Origin: Terrihabitans soli
GTDB taxonomy: Bacteria; Pseudomonadota; Alphaproteobacteria; Rhizobiales; Methylopilaceae
Direction: 5' to 3'
Assembly: GCF_014191545.1 (NCBI RefSeq)
Contig: NZ_AP023361.1
Span: 2,446,501-2,510,500, forward strand
Length of the DNA: 64,000 nt
The translations under genes and the position numbers were made by a program. The notes under the pieces were generated by a model. The model searched no databases, was not told the DNA's origin, and saw only the letters and a list, made by a program, of their open reading frames with translations. Positions 13,470 through 21,023 of the stretch are shown here, piece by piece (positions within the stretch are counted from its first letter, which is position 1; each line of letters begins with the position of its first letter).

Positions 13470-14655
13470 AGTTCGACGCCTCGAAAACGGAATGATTAAA
13501 CTCTGGACCGAGGGCGTGCCCGTCGAAGACGGCGCTATGCAGCAGCTCGAACAGGTGGCCAGCCTCCCCTTCATCTTCGGCCACGTCGCGGTTATGCCCG
13601 ACGTTCATTATGGCCTTGGTGCCACCATCGGCTCCGTGATCCCGACGAAGGGCGCTGTAGTCCCGGCCGCGGTCGGCGTCGACATCGGGTGCGGGATCGC
13701 CGGCTGGCGCACGGGTCTCCGTGCTGAGAACCTGCCGCACTTACCGGAACTCCGGAACAGGATCGAGCGAGCCATCCCGCATGGTCGCACGAATAACGGC
13801 GGCCCCGGCGACCGGGGAGCGTGGGAACACCCTCCGGCGTCGGTTCGCGCCAATTGGCACAACCTGTTTCCGGAATATGAACTACTGGTCGAAGCAACTC
13901 CGGCACTGGAAACCCGCCGGAGCCCGATCTATCAGCTCGGTACGCTCGGAACCGGCAACCACTTCATCGAGCTGGCCGTCGATCAGGACGATCATGTCTG
14001 GATCTTGCTTCACTCGGGGAGCCGCGGTGCGGGGGCGGCAATTGCAAACCACTACGTGGCAGAGGCCAAGCGCCTCTGTGCCGCGTGGCACGTCAATCTG
14101 CCGAACCCTGATCTTGCGTTCTTCCCGGAAGGCTCGGACGAATTCGACGCCTACCTCGAAGCGACGATCTGGGCTCAGGGTTATGCCGCGATAAATCGTG
14201 AGCTGATGCTCCAAGCGGTCTGGGACCTTCTCGACCGACCGATCATCCTCGAAAAGGTCGAGACTCCCCACAACTTCGTGGCTCGTGAGAACCACAAGGG
14301 TCAGAACGTCCTAGTCACGCGGAAGGGCTCGTCACGGGCTCGCAAGGGTGACCGGATTGTCATCCCCGGCTCGATGGGCGCGAAATCGTACATCGTCACC
14401 GGCAAAGGTAATCCGGAGTCGTTCAACTCCTGCTCTCACGGCGCCGGCCGAGCTATGTCCCGCACGGCAGCTCGTAAATCGATCAGCATGGAAGACCATC
14501 TTGCGAATATCTCGCACGTCGAGTGCCGCAAGACGGAAGACCTGCTCGACGAGAGCCCGGCCGCTTACAAAGACATCGACGCGGTTATCGCGGCGCAGTC
14601 TGACCTCATCGAGGTGACCCATACCCTTCGTCAGGTTCTGAACGTCAAAGGATGA
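13462..14655 (+). CDS. rtcB: RNA-splicing ligase RtcB (397 aa)
   Basis: TTG start with GAGGTGAAG upstream. RtcB joins RNA 2',3'-cyclic phosphate (or 3'-phosphate) ends to 5'-OH ends using GTP and Mn2+. Clear signature blocks: HVAVMPDVHYGLGATIGSV (residues 41-59), GVDIGCG (72-78), GTGNHFIEL (metal site), HSGSRGAG and SCSHGAGRAMSR, where the His is the guanylylated nucleophile. Length and end (LIEVTHTLRQVLNVKG) are those of a complete enzyme. In the bacterial host RtcB usually sits with rtcA/rtcR. Here it is embedded among phage miniproteins and upstream of tRNA genes, which suggests repair of cleaved tRNAs. Confidence 0.95.
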   Translation: MVEVRRLENGMIKLWTEGVPVEDGAMQQLEQVASLPFIFGHVAVMPDVHYGLGATIGSVIPTKGAVVPAAVGVDIGCGIAGWRTGLRAENLPHLPELRNRIERAIPHGRTNNGGPGDRGAWEHPPASVRANWHNLFPEYELLVEATPALETRRSPIYQLGTLGTGNHFIELAVDQDDHVWILLHSGSRGAGAAIANHYVAEAKRLCAAWHVNLPNPDLAFFPEGSDEFDAYLEATIWAQGYAAINRELMLQAVWDLLDRPIILEKVETPHNFVARENHKGQNVLVTRKGSSRARKGDRIVIPGSMGAKSYIVTGKGNPESFNSCSHGAGRAMSRTAARKSISMEDHLANISHVECRKTEDLLDESPAAYKDIDAVIAAQSDLIEVTHTLRQVLNVKG

Positions 14656-14658
14656 ACC

Positions 14659-14832
14659 ATGTTCGATGTAAGGCTTTCCGTGGACAACCTGGATGTCCTG
14701 GACCATGAGGACGCCGTTCGGGCCGTAGTCGATCTGATCCGTGCAGGGACGACCTCCCTCTCCTTCGTGGTCTATGGCAACCGCGACGATGACGACTATC
14801 GTCACATCACTTGGCCGATCGAGGAGCCATGA
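14659..14832 (+). CDS. Phage protein of unknown function (57 aa)
   Basis: ATG three bases after rtcB, preceded by AAAGGATGAACC. Reads MFDVRLSVDNLDVLDHED, a single alpha/beta unit with an acidic DDDD turn. It ends in an ATGA overlap with the methyltransferase-like gene, so it belongs to the same transcript. Confidence 0.55.
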   Translation: MFDVRLSVDNLDVLDHEDAVRAVVDLIRAGTTSLSFVVYGNRDDDDYRHITWPIEEP

Positions 14833-15560
14833 GATCACCCTCTCTGAGGGTCCTCATCGCTTGCGAACATTCAGGAACCGTACGATCCGCCTTCGCGGCC
14901 CGTGGCCATGATGCATGGTCGTGCGACCTGTTGCCGGCCGAGGACCGTAACAACAAGCATATCGTCGGGGATGTTCGTGACATCCTCGACGACGGATGGG
15001 ACTTGCTCATGGTAGCTCATCCTCCCTGCACCCGTTTGTGCAACTCGGGTGTGAGGTGGCTCAGCGAACCTCCGCGTCGTCTGACTGCGGAGCACTATAC
15101 CGTGGAAGAAATCCTCTCCTACACGGGGATGGACCGTGAGCAACGTCTCGCCTTCATGTGGCGGAAGCTCGATGAAGGCGCGGCGCTCTTTTCAGACCTC
15201 TGGAATGCCCCGATCGAAAAGATCTGCATCGAAAACCCGGTGATGCACGGGCACGCCAAATCTCGCATTCGTAACTACCGGGAGTTCGCCCAGAGTGTTC
15301 AGCCGTTTCACTTCGGGCACCCGGAAGTCAAACGAACCTGCTTCTGGCTTAAGAACCTCGATCCCCTTGTTCCGGACTTTCCTACATGGGCCGACTACTG
15401 TAGGGCACACGGACTGCCGCTAGACGCTCGACCCGAACAAAGGGTTCATAAAGCCGCCCCCGGACCCGACCGCTGGAAAGAGCGGTCGAAGTTCTTCAGC
15501 GGCATTTCCAACGCTATGGCCGACCAATGGGGCGGTCAGTTTCTCCAAGAGGCAGCATGA
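14829..15560 (+). CDS. Phage cytosine-methyltransferase-like protein (243 aa)
   Basis: Start at ATG of MRSPSLRVLIACEHSG, overlapping the previous stop. Carries a Rossmann-type opening (VLIACEHSGTVRSAFAARGHDAWSCDLLPAE), GDVRDIL, the motif AHPPCTRLCNSG with Pro-Cys as in cytosine-5 methyltransferases, and ENPVMHGHA followed by FGHPEVKRTCFWLKNL. Phage proteins of this type are usually annotated as DNA cytosine methyltransferases, but they lack a clear target-recognition domain and their activity is seldom tested. Short length compared with Dcm (about 400-470 aa). Confidence 0.7.
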   Translation: MRSPSLRVLIACEHSGTVRSAFAARGHDAWSCDLLPAEDRNNKHIVGDVRDILDDGWDLLMVAHPPCTRLCNSGVRWLSEPPRRLTAEHYTVEEILSYTGMDREQRLAFMWRKLDEGAALFSDLWNAPIEKICIENPVMHGHAKSRIRNYREFAQSVQPFHFGHPEVKRTCFWLKNLDPLVPDFPTWADYCRAHGLPLDARPEQRVHKAAPGPDRWKERSKFFSGISNAMADQWGGQFLQEAA

Positions 15561-16021
15561 AACATACTCCTCTCCCTTGGCAGGTAGATGGTGTCTTCCA
15601 GACCCTGTTCTGCCGATCCGCCCGTGGTGGTGTCCGGAAGGTCCTCGACATCCGCGGTTGGGGTTATTTGACCGGCAAGGGCCACGGCGCTCTCGGACTG
15701 TCCGACAAGGATGCATACGAGGAACAAAAGGCGGTGGCGCTGTACGTCGAAGCGGCCGTGAATTGTCACGAGAAGCTCGTTGCCAGTGTTCGGACTTTGT
15801 CAACGCTCCTTAAAACTCGCTCCCGTGCCGATGACGCAGCGGTGAATTCGGCGCTGCACGAGGCGAGTCGTGCTCTGGACTGCGTTTCTCTCAAGGATCG
15901 GGAGCGAATTCAACTGCTGCTCGACAAGCTCATTCCGTACGTTTCGGAAGACGACCTTGTCGTCGACAGCGACAGCTTCCTTCAGCGCGTGGCCGATCGC
16001 ATCGAGGAGGATCTTCGCTGA
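15557..16021 (+). CDS. Phage protein with HTPLPW opening (154 aa)
   Basis: Start at ATG of MKHTPLPWQVDG, overlapping the previous stop by four bases. A Thr-Pro-Leu-Pro-Trp opening is seen in many small phage proteins of unknown role. The middle (about residues 48-110) is a long helix pair. The C-terminus is acidic. No further assignment possible. Confidence 0.65.
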   Translation: MKHTPLPWQVDGVFQTLFCRSARGGVRKVLDIRGWGYLTGKGHGALGLSDKDAYEEQKAVALYVEAAVNCHEKLVASVRTLSTLLKTRSRADDAAVNSALHEASRALDCVSLKDRERIQLLLDKLIPYVSEDDLVVDSDSFLQRVADRIEEDLR

Positions 16022-16197
16022 TGCCGAAATATCACATCACTATCGAAGAAAAGGTGACCTACGAAGTCGAAGTGGTGGCGTTGCACGTCGACGCCGCTGA
16101 GGACGCCGCGGAGCAGGCCTTCGTCAATGACCCTGACCTGAACTTCCCCACAACCGTTCATACTCGAAGGGTGTCGAACGTGGAGATGATCGAATGA
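16021..16197 (+). CDS. Phage protein of unknown function (58 aa)
   Basis: ATG overlaps the preceding TGA by one base. MPKYHITIEEKVTYEVEVVAL and an Ala/Asp helix (DAAEDAAEQAFV) make a compact beta-beta-alpha-like miniprotein. The stop overlaps the next start (ATGA). Confidence 0.6.
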   Translation: MPKYHITIEEKVTYEVEVVALHVDAAEDAAEQAFVNDPDLNFPTTVHTRRVSNVEMIE

Positions 16198-16400
16198 AAG
16201 TCGACCTCGATAAGAAACGCATTGAGTTTCAGGGTGAGGACGGCCAGACCCTCTCGATCTACTGGGACAACCGTGGCGAACCCTATCGGCAGGGCCTGAC
16301 GTTCTGCCTCAAGGAGAATTACGACACCTTGGCCTACGTGTTTCTTGAGGCGCAGGAACTCAGGGCCGTTCGTGATCTTCTCAATCGTCTGTATTCTTAG
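16194..16400 (+). CDS. Phage protein of unknown function (68 aa)
   Basis: MKVDLDKKRIEFQGEDGQ. Beta-rich first half, then one helix ending RDLLNRLYS. Last coding gene before the second tRNA cluster. No ATGA partner downstream. Confidence 0.55.
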   Translation: MKVDLDKKRIEFQGEDGQTLSIYWDNRGEPYRQGLTFCLKENYDTLAYVFLEAQELRAVRDLLNRLYS

Positions 16401-16444
16401 AGAAGACCATTTGAACCGCTGTCTGCGGCATCTATCTGTACCGA

Positions 16445-16521
<77 letters not shown>

Positions 16522-16620
16522 ATTAGAGTGCACTCCATCAGGTAACCCGGTAGTTTCAACGCCTAATCCGGTTCTGGCGCAATGTGCATACTTGCAGCTA
16601 CAACGTGATGCTGCATTTTT

Positions 16621-16697
16621 CAGAGTGTAGCGCAGTCTGGTAGCGCACCTGTCTTGGGCACAGGGGGTCGTAGGTTCAAATCCTACCATTCTGACCA
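16621..16697 (+). tRNA. tRNA-Pro (UGG)
   Basis: 77 nt with encoded CCA. Anticodon arm CCTGT-CTTGGGC-ACAGG. Acceptor CAGAGTG/CATTCTG with C1-G72 and A73, and the GTAGCGCAG D-arm opening typical of Pro tRNAs. T stem GTAGG/CCTAC. The 99 bases between this and the initiator tRNA hold no other fold I can support. Confidence 0.92.
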
Positions 16698-16737
16698 TTT
16701 GGAACACGGAGTGCGTACCTGGGAAGTGCAAGCCCAA

Positions 16738-16852
16738 GGTTGAAGACGACGATCCGGACAAGGGCCGGGGAGTCTCGCGTAATCGGAAGCACGCTCCCGT
16801 AATTGGCATCGACGGTGTCCCGGTTAGATCCTGAGATGTCCGTGTTTCAACC
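16738..16852 (+). ncRNA. Candidate structured phage RNA after the tRNA pair
   Basis: GGTTGAA (16738-16744) can pair with TTCAACC (16846-16852), and CGGACA (16755-16760) with TGTCCG (16837-16842), closing one domain of about 115 nt. Inside, CGGG/CCCG plus GCGT/ACGC form a nested hairpin (about 16766-16799), and GGTTAGATCC is a short palindrome. No long reading frame covers it, and a terminator follows 14 bases later. The pairing is by eye. It does not fit a tRNA, tmRNA or 6S pattern that I know. Confidence 0.45.
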
Positions 16853-16866
16853 CTCGTCCACCTCCA

Positions 16867-16896
16867 GGCCCCGGCAATTCCGCCGGGGCCTTTTTA
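16867..16896 (+). terminator. Rho-independent terminator
   Basis: GGCCCCGGC-AATTCC-GCCGGGGCC followed by TTTTTATTT. Ends the tRNA/ncRNA transcript. The Shine-Dalgarno of the next gene (GGAGAA) lies right after the T tract. Confidence 0.9.
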
Positions 16897-16909
16897 TTTG
16901 GAGAACCGA

Positions 16910-17206
16910 ATGACCACTAACAGCTCTCTGCCGACCCAGGTTCAGTTCATGATCCCGGAAGACTATGCGAAGAATCCGCGTGCTCTCAGCGTTCTGAATG
17001 ACGCCCTCGGCATCACCGCGGAGGAAGTCGACAAGGCCCTGCGCTATAACAACGCAATGAAGGTCGTCTGCACGACCGCCCAGTTCGGCGTGTTCATCAT
17101 CCTTCGCGAGCACCGCGGCGTGCAGAATCTCGTGAAGTGCCTGAACGCAAAGTTCCACCCGCATGACAGCTTTACTGATGTCATCGACGTCTCGGCTCGC
17201 TCGTGA
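16910..17206 (+). CDS. Phage protein of unknown function (98 aa)
   Basis: Start at ATG of MTTNSSLPTQVQFMIPED with TTGGAGAACCGA upstream. Helical protein with one hydrophobic strand-like stretch (FGVFIILREH). The first gene after the terminator, so it probably has its own promoter or depends on read-through. Its end overlaps the next GTG start. Confidence 0.6.
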   Translation: MTTNSSLPTQVQFMIPEDYAKNPRALSVLNDALGITAEEVDKALRYNNAMKVVCTTAQFGVFIILREHRGVQNLVKCLNAKFHPHDSFTDVIDVSARS

Positions 17207-17376
17207 AGATCGACGATCGCGAACTCGCGTCCATCCTTGCCGGCCTTCGCCTGCTTCAGCAGACCCATGTCCTGAGCCTCTCGAACGACATCATCAACAT
17301 CATGACCGATGGTGATCAGCTCGTGCCGCTATCCCCGGCCGAGATCGATGAACTCTGCGAGCGTATCAACTGCTGA
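17203..17376 (+). CDS. Phage protein of unknown function (57 aa)
   Basis: GTG start overlapping the preceding TGA (GTGA). Helical miniprotein (VKIDDRELASILAGLRLLQQ) ending in DELCERINC. Its 3' end meets the 3' end of a minus-strand gene. Confidence 0.55.
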   Translation: MKIDDRELASILAGLRLLQQTHVLSLSNDIINIMTDGDQLVPLSPAEIDELCERINC

Positions 17377-17635
17377 CCGCCCGCATTGGCGTGGTGACCG
17401 CCGGCGCCTGATAAATCAGGACCACCCTCGGGGAGCGGCACCGAGGGCAAAGCATACGGCTCGCCAGCATCGACAGGGGGAATGGGCCACCTCGGGTCCA
17501 AACCAAGGTTCCCAGGTCAAGCTCCTGACGAAACTGGCATTCCCGGATGGTTTTCATCCCGTCCTTCTTGCCGTGACCGCACCTTGCGGTGATGCGCCAC
17601 CCAGCGCGGTGGGCCTCTCCTAACGTCTCTACCAT
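17366..17635 (-). CDS. Zinc-ribbon-like protein, only minus-strand gene of the element (89 aa)
   Basis: Start at ATG of MVETLGEAHRAGWRITARC. Contains C-x-H near residue 19-21 (ARCGHGKKDGMK), then REC, ELDLGTLVWTRGGPFPLSML and a C-terminal CPRC pair followed by VVLIY, a layout I have seen in many alphaproteobacterial small zinc proteins of unknown role. Reading-frame composition is better than for the opposite strand, where 17377-17640 has no gene. It is transcribed against its neighbours and convergent with the 57-aa gene, which suggests independent expression, as for lysogenic or cargo genes. Confidence 0.6.
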   Translation of the reverse strand: MVETLGEAHRAGWRITARCGHGKKDGMKTIRECQFRQELDLGTLVWTRGGPFPLSMLASRMLCPRCRSPRVVLIYQAPAVTTPMRAVSS

Positions 17636-17646
17636 ATGAGAACAGA

Positions 17647-17907
17647 ATGGGAACATCCCTTAGCGAGTCAAGCCTCCTTGCGGGGTTTAAGGCTCCAACG
17701 ATCGATGCCGAGCTGGCCATCGCCAAACGGGCTCTGGCCGAGTTCCGGGCGGTCATCGACTTCGCCCTCTATGAAGAGGACGACCACTGGAACCGCTACG
17801 AGTTCCTCAAGCAGTGGAGCGAGGGTATGTACGATGACCTCGCCGAGGAATGGCCGGAGTGGCCTGAATTCCTCAAAGACTATCTCGAAGCCGAGGGTCT
17901 CGTCTGA
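17647..17907 (+). CDS. Acidic phage protein of unknown function (86 aa)
   Basis: MGTSLSESSLLAGFKAP. Helical, with many Trp and Glu in the second half (EEDDHWNRYEFLKQW, EEWPEWPEFLKDYLE). Starts 11 bases from the divergent zinc-ribbon gene. Its TGA overlaps the next frame. Confidence 0.6.
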   Translation: MGTSLSESSLLAGFKAPTIDAELAIAKRALAEFRAVIDFALYEEDDHWNRYEFLKQWSEGMYDDLAEEWPEWPEFLKDYLEAEGLV

Positions 17908-18110
17908 AACCCACGCGAATAACTCGAGACCAGATTCTCAAACTCGCGGAGCGCCCAGAGGGGTTTCAAGTCTCGTGGCGTTACCGCGATGAGAAGCTGA
18001 ACCGACGTTGTCGGGCAATGGCCAAGTTCGGCCTCCTTCAGTACCGCCGCGTGCCGGGAATGCACGTCTATTTTCGAAAGGCGTGTGATGGGAACCAAAA
18101 CCATCCATAA
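17904..18110 (+). CDS. Probable small winged-helix-like protein (68 aa), CTG start uncertain
   Basis: Open frame LKPTRITRDQILKLAERPEG then VSWRYRDEKLNRRCRAMAKFGLL and VYFRKA, reading like a minimal winged helix with a basic recognition helix. No ATG, GTG or TTG fits. A CTG at 17904 overlaps the upstream TGA, so coupled initiation is possible. The 3' end overlaps the next gene. A small DNA-binding protein is the best guess. Confidence 0.4.
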   Translation: MKPTRITRDQILKLAERPEGFQVSWRYRDEKLNRRCRAMAKFGLLQYRRVPGMHVYFRKACDGNQNHP

Positions 18111-18366
18111 ATTCCAGATCGATCCGACCCATATGGTCATCGCAATGCCGGCAGACGCTGTAATCCTCAGCGCCAAGGCTCAGCATGGCGTTATATGTGT
18201 GTGGGCGGAAGTCGATCCGACACTACCCAAGAACGCTCGATATTTCGAAGTGTTCGGGACAGGCCATCCGATACACGTCGATATGGGTGTCGAACGCAAG
18301 TTCATCGACACCGTGATGATGGACGGAGGCTCGCTCGTCTTCCATGTTTACGAGAGAACCAACTGA
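18088..18366 (+). CDS. DUF7352-like phage protein (92 aa)
   Basis: ATG of MGTKTIHKFQIDPTH, with CGAAAGG upstream and a GTG one codon earlier as an alternative. Pattern TIHKFQI, then AVILSAKAQHGVICVWAEVDP, FEVFGTGHPI and SLVFHVYE matches a widespread phage domain of unknown function (name from memory). Small beta protein. Its stop overlaps the next start. Confidence 0.65.
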   Translation: MGTKTIHKFQIDPTHMVIAMPADAVILSAKAQHGVICVWAEVDPTLPKNARYFEVFGTGHPIHVDMGVERKFIDTVMMDGGSLVFHVYERTN

Positions 18367-18533
18367 TGGCCCTCGGTGACATCAAAAACACGTACTTACG
18401 TCGTTCGGCGCTCGTCGCTGCCGGTCCCTTTCTTCTGATCGTTGTGATTATCGGTGGAGGGCTCGATGGCATTGTTCAATGGTGGCGCGACCTTTGGGGC
18501 GATGTCGTTGAGGCGTGGCGGGGAGTGGACTGA
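18366..18533 (+). CDS. Small single-span membrane protein (55 aa)
   Basis: ATG overlaps the preceding TGA. One membrane segment (ALVAAGPFLLIVVIIGGGL, about residues 15-33) between a basic N-terminus and a Trp-rich tail (IVQWWRDLWGDVVEAW). Size and layout are like phage holin-type or inner-membrane accessory proteins, but nothing is diagnostic. Confidence 0.55.
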   Translation: MALGDIKNTYLRRSALVAAGPFLLIVVIIGGGLDGIVQWWRDLWGDVVEAWRGVD

Positions 18534-18591
18534 TCTCCAAGGTCAATAGGGCCTAACCCGCATTCCGTTTCCGTTAGAAAAGGTGTAGGCG

Positions 18592-18933
18592 TTGAGAACG
18601 TGGTTTTTGACTCTCGACTACCGGATGGCCCCGCCCGATGACGGCGTGATCCAACCGGAAACCCTACTTGGGCAGAGCAAGGAGGAGATCCTTTCCCAAC
18701 TGATAGCCGGCGAGTACGACGCGGTCGTTCGGCAGGTTGGGTGGTATGATCTCGATGAAGGCACCAGCCAGGACGCCTCCGAGGAAGTTGCACAGTTGGT
18801 CGTCGATCTCGCGACCCAGAACGGTGACACCCTTCCCGACACCACCTTCGAATTCTGCAGTCGCAACGACGCGATCCCGGTCTGGGCCGCGGCGCTCGAA
18901 GAAGGCCGAATGGTTTGGTCCCAGGCCTCATGA
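18592..18933 (+). CDS. Phage protein of unknown function (113 aa)
   Basis: TTG start (LRTWFLTLDYRMAPPDDG) after AAAAGGTGTAGG. Acidic, mixed alpha/beta, with EVAQLVVDLATQNGD as the main helix. No family recognised. Ends before an AT-richer control region. Confidence 0.55.
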   Translation: MRTWFLTLDYRMAPPDDGVIQPETLLGQSKEEILSQLIAGEYDAVVRQVGWYDLDEGTSQDASEEVAQLVVDLATQNGDTLPDTTFEFCSRNDAIPVWAAALEEGRMVWSQAS

Positions 18934-19343
18934 CACAACCGCATCACGATACTTGTTGGAAAACACGGCGGGCGCGAGCCCGCCGTTAATTATGATGCTA
19001 GAACAATGGACTGACAGGTTGGTAAGTACTGCTAACCCCGATGAAGGGGTGCTAAATTTCTCCCAAAAATGTCCATACTTTATTGGTCAGCGTGACAACT
19101 GACCGCACCACGAAAGTGGAACAAATACCGGGTGTGCCAAAGTCCGGATTCGAAGCTGGGTAGCAATGGTGAATTAAAACTGAATCTTTCTGGGGGTACT
19201 TGGGCGGCAATTGATTCAGTCGATAGTAAAACACGCAGCTGCCCCCAGCGTTCATAGACTTTCCAAGCCACGTTAAGCATTGGAATCGAACGCTGAGCGT
19301 GAATAGGAGTACCCTAATGTTGAGTACCGCCGAGGAAATCTCT
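18934..19343. promoter_or_regulatory. 410-base AT-richer gap with several inverted repeats
   Basis: No convincing gene. Visible elements: GGCGGGC-GCGA-GCCCGCC hairpin (18969-18987) just after the preceding gene, ACCCC-GATGAA-GGGGT (about 19035-19050), GGTCAG-N8-CTGACC (about 19085-19104), and CTGGGGG (about 19190) that can pair with CCCCCAG (about 19233). Composition differs from the packed genes around it. A control region of the integration genes, or part of attP, is likely. Confidence 0.5.
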
Positions 19344-19574
19344 ATGTCCGAAGTAATCTCTGTCCCAAAACTTGAAACCATCTCGATGGTTCAAGATCTT
19401 CTGAAAGAGATTGCCACAGAAATTGATCTCCATTACGAAGATGATGACTTCTGGGCTTTAGGCCATACGATTTCTCGCATGGAACCCGCAGTTCGTTTCC
19501 TGATGGAACAGGAAGCCGAGGTCCCCGAGGTAGTGACGCACGTAGTTCGGAGGTACCAGAAAGCCCGGCAATAG
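19344..19574 (+). CDS. Small acidic protein before the integration genes (76 aa)
   Basis: Start at ATG of MSEVISVPKLETISM, with GAGGAAATCTCT before it. Helical and acidic (EIATEIDLHYEDDDFWALG). Unknown family. Lies directly upstream of the excisionase-like gene. Confidence 0.55.
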   Translation: MSEVISVPKLETISMVQDLLKEIATEIDLHYEDDDFWALGHTISRMEPAVRFLMEQEAEVPEVVTHVVRRYQKARQ

Positions 19575-19659
19575 CGGGTAACCTCCACCGAGCTTGACGT
19601 CATCGGGAAAATCAACGCCGTTCGCGTTATGTTCTTGACGGTTTGGTTCGGGTGGGACA

Positions 19660-20007
19660 ATGGTTGAACAGTACCTTTCCCTAGAAGAGCTATCGGCGCT
19701 CCTGGGAAGCATAAAACCGCGGACGCTCGCGTATTGGGCCTCTCGCGGAACTCTGCCGGGCGCCGTCAAACTTGGTCGAAAGTGGCTCGTGAAGGAGTCA
19801 GCCGTGAAGAGCTGGCTATCCGATAAACACTCGTCACACCAAGCCGAGGTCTGGCAATGGCCGAACTCTATAAGCGATCAAGAAGCCCGTATTTCCAGGC
19901 TCGTCTCCGCATTGGAGACAAAATCGAACGTGTCTCCACTGGCCAAAGAACTCGCGGCGAGGCTCAAACCTGGGCCGACAACGAGGAAGCAAAAAGAAAC
20001 TTCCTGA
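19660..20007 (+). CDS. Excisionase-like MerR/HTH_17 protein (115 aa)
   Basis: Opens MVEQYLSLEELSALLG and continues with SIKPRTLAYWASRGTLPGAVKLGRKWLVKESAVKSWL, the compact winged-helix of excisionase/HTH_17 proteins. Such proteins bend DNA at att sites and steer the integrase to excision, or repress it. The last 151 bases overlap the start of the integrase in another frame, so the two are probably made together. The overlapped tail (about 50 residues) is low in obvious structure. Confidence 0.75.
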   Translation: MVEQYLSLEELSALLGSIKPRTLAYWASRGTLPGAVKLGRKWLVKESAVKSWLSDKHSSHQAEVWQWPNSISDQEARISRLVSALETKSNVSPLAKELAARLKPGPTTRKQKETS

Positions 20008-21023
20008 TCGTCAATGCCGAGGATCTGACGCTGATCGAAGCGTCGGAGAAGTTCTTCGCCGAGCGAACCGATCTGAAGCCCACGACGGTCGCTCTCTACA
20101 AAGGAAATCTCGTCAATATCCTACGGATATTGGGCGATTTCCCTATGAAGACCCTCGACGAAGATCGTCTCGGGCATTACGTCCAAAGCCGCAAAGACAT
20201 GCGTACGACCCGCGGGCCGGCAATCCGAAAGGACCTCGCCTTTCTGTCGACGCTTTATACCCATGCCCGCCACTGGCCGGGCGGGCCGAAGACCAATCCG
20301 CTGAAGGAATTCAGCCGGAAGGGCATCCCGGACTCGAAGAAAGACAAGACGTGGCTTCGGCCACAGGAATTTGAACGGCTCCTGAGCGTTTGCCGCCATG
20401 AGTACCAGCGGCTTTTTGTGACGCTCGCCGTACATACTGGTCTGAGAAAGTCGGAGCTGTTCAAGCTTCGCTGGGATCAGATCGACATGGACGAACGTCT
20501 CATCACGATCGGCAACATCGACGTGAACGAAACGAAGTCCGGAAAAAGTAGGATGGTCCCCCTGTCCGATGTTGCGTTCGACACACTTCGGCGCACACCG
20601 CGGGCACAGAGGGAGGGCTGGGTTTTCCTCAATCGGGCGACCGGGAAACCCTATACGACGCTGAAGAAATTCTGGCTTCGGGCGCGGCGTGATGCCAAGC
20701 TGACCGGGGTTAAAATTCATCATATGCGTCACACGTTTGCGAGCTGGAACGCGATGCGCGGAGTTCGAGAGAAGGTGATCCAGGATATGCTGGGCCACTC
20801 GACTTCCTCTATGACGCACCGCTATGCTCACACATCGATTGATGAGCTGTTTGCAGCGGCTAAGGTATTTTCGGCCAACACACTGGGAGCACACAGAGCC
20901 CCAGATAGCGCCGAAGAACAGGAAGAGGGAACCGAGGAAAGCGTAGATTTTTCAGAAGGTAAGGACGGCGCTGCTCTCCCCGCTAAAGCGGCGGACCCCC
21001 AGATCCACAATCTGGTGCTCTAA
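19857..21023 (+). CDS. int: Tyrosine site-specific integrase (388 aa)
   Basis: Integrates and excises the element. N-terminal arm-binding-like domain (MAELYKRSRSPYFQARLRIG), core-binding domain (residues about 60-160) and catalytic domain with Arg in HTGLRKSELFKLRWDQ, Lys in ETKSGKSRMVPL, His-x-x-Arg in HHMRHTFASW, GHSTS, and the nucleophile Tyr in MTHRYAHTS. All five key residues are present. A tail of about 50 residues after the catalytic domain ends DPQIHNLVL, and those last codons are the antisense of the tRNA-His anticodon arm, placing the att core in the gene's 3' end. Confidence 0.93.
   Translation: MAELYKRSRSPYFQARLRIGDKIERVSTGQRTRGEAQTWADNEEAKRNFLIVNAEDLTLIEASEKFFAERTDLKPTTVALYKGNLVNILRILGDFPMKTLDEDRLGHYVQSRKDMRTTRGPAIRKDLAFLSTLYTHARHWPGGPKTNPLKEFSRKGIPDSKKDKTWLRPQEFERLLSVCRHEYQRLFVTLAVHTGLRKSELFKLRWDQIDMDERLITIGNIDVNETKSGKSRMVPLSDVAFDTLRRTPRAQREGWVFLNRATGKPYTTLKKFWLRARRDAKLTGVKIHHMRHTFASWNAMRGVREKVIQDMLGHSTSSMTHRYAHTSIDELFAAAKVFSANTLGAHRAPDSAEEQEEGTEESVDFSEGKDGAALPAKAADPQIHNLVL

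Noticed and set aside
16522-16620. Possible third tRNA between the initiator tRNA and tRNA-Pro
   Set aside because: Could not fold acceptor, D, anticodon and T arms with proper loops.
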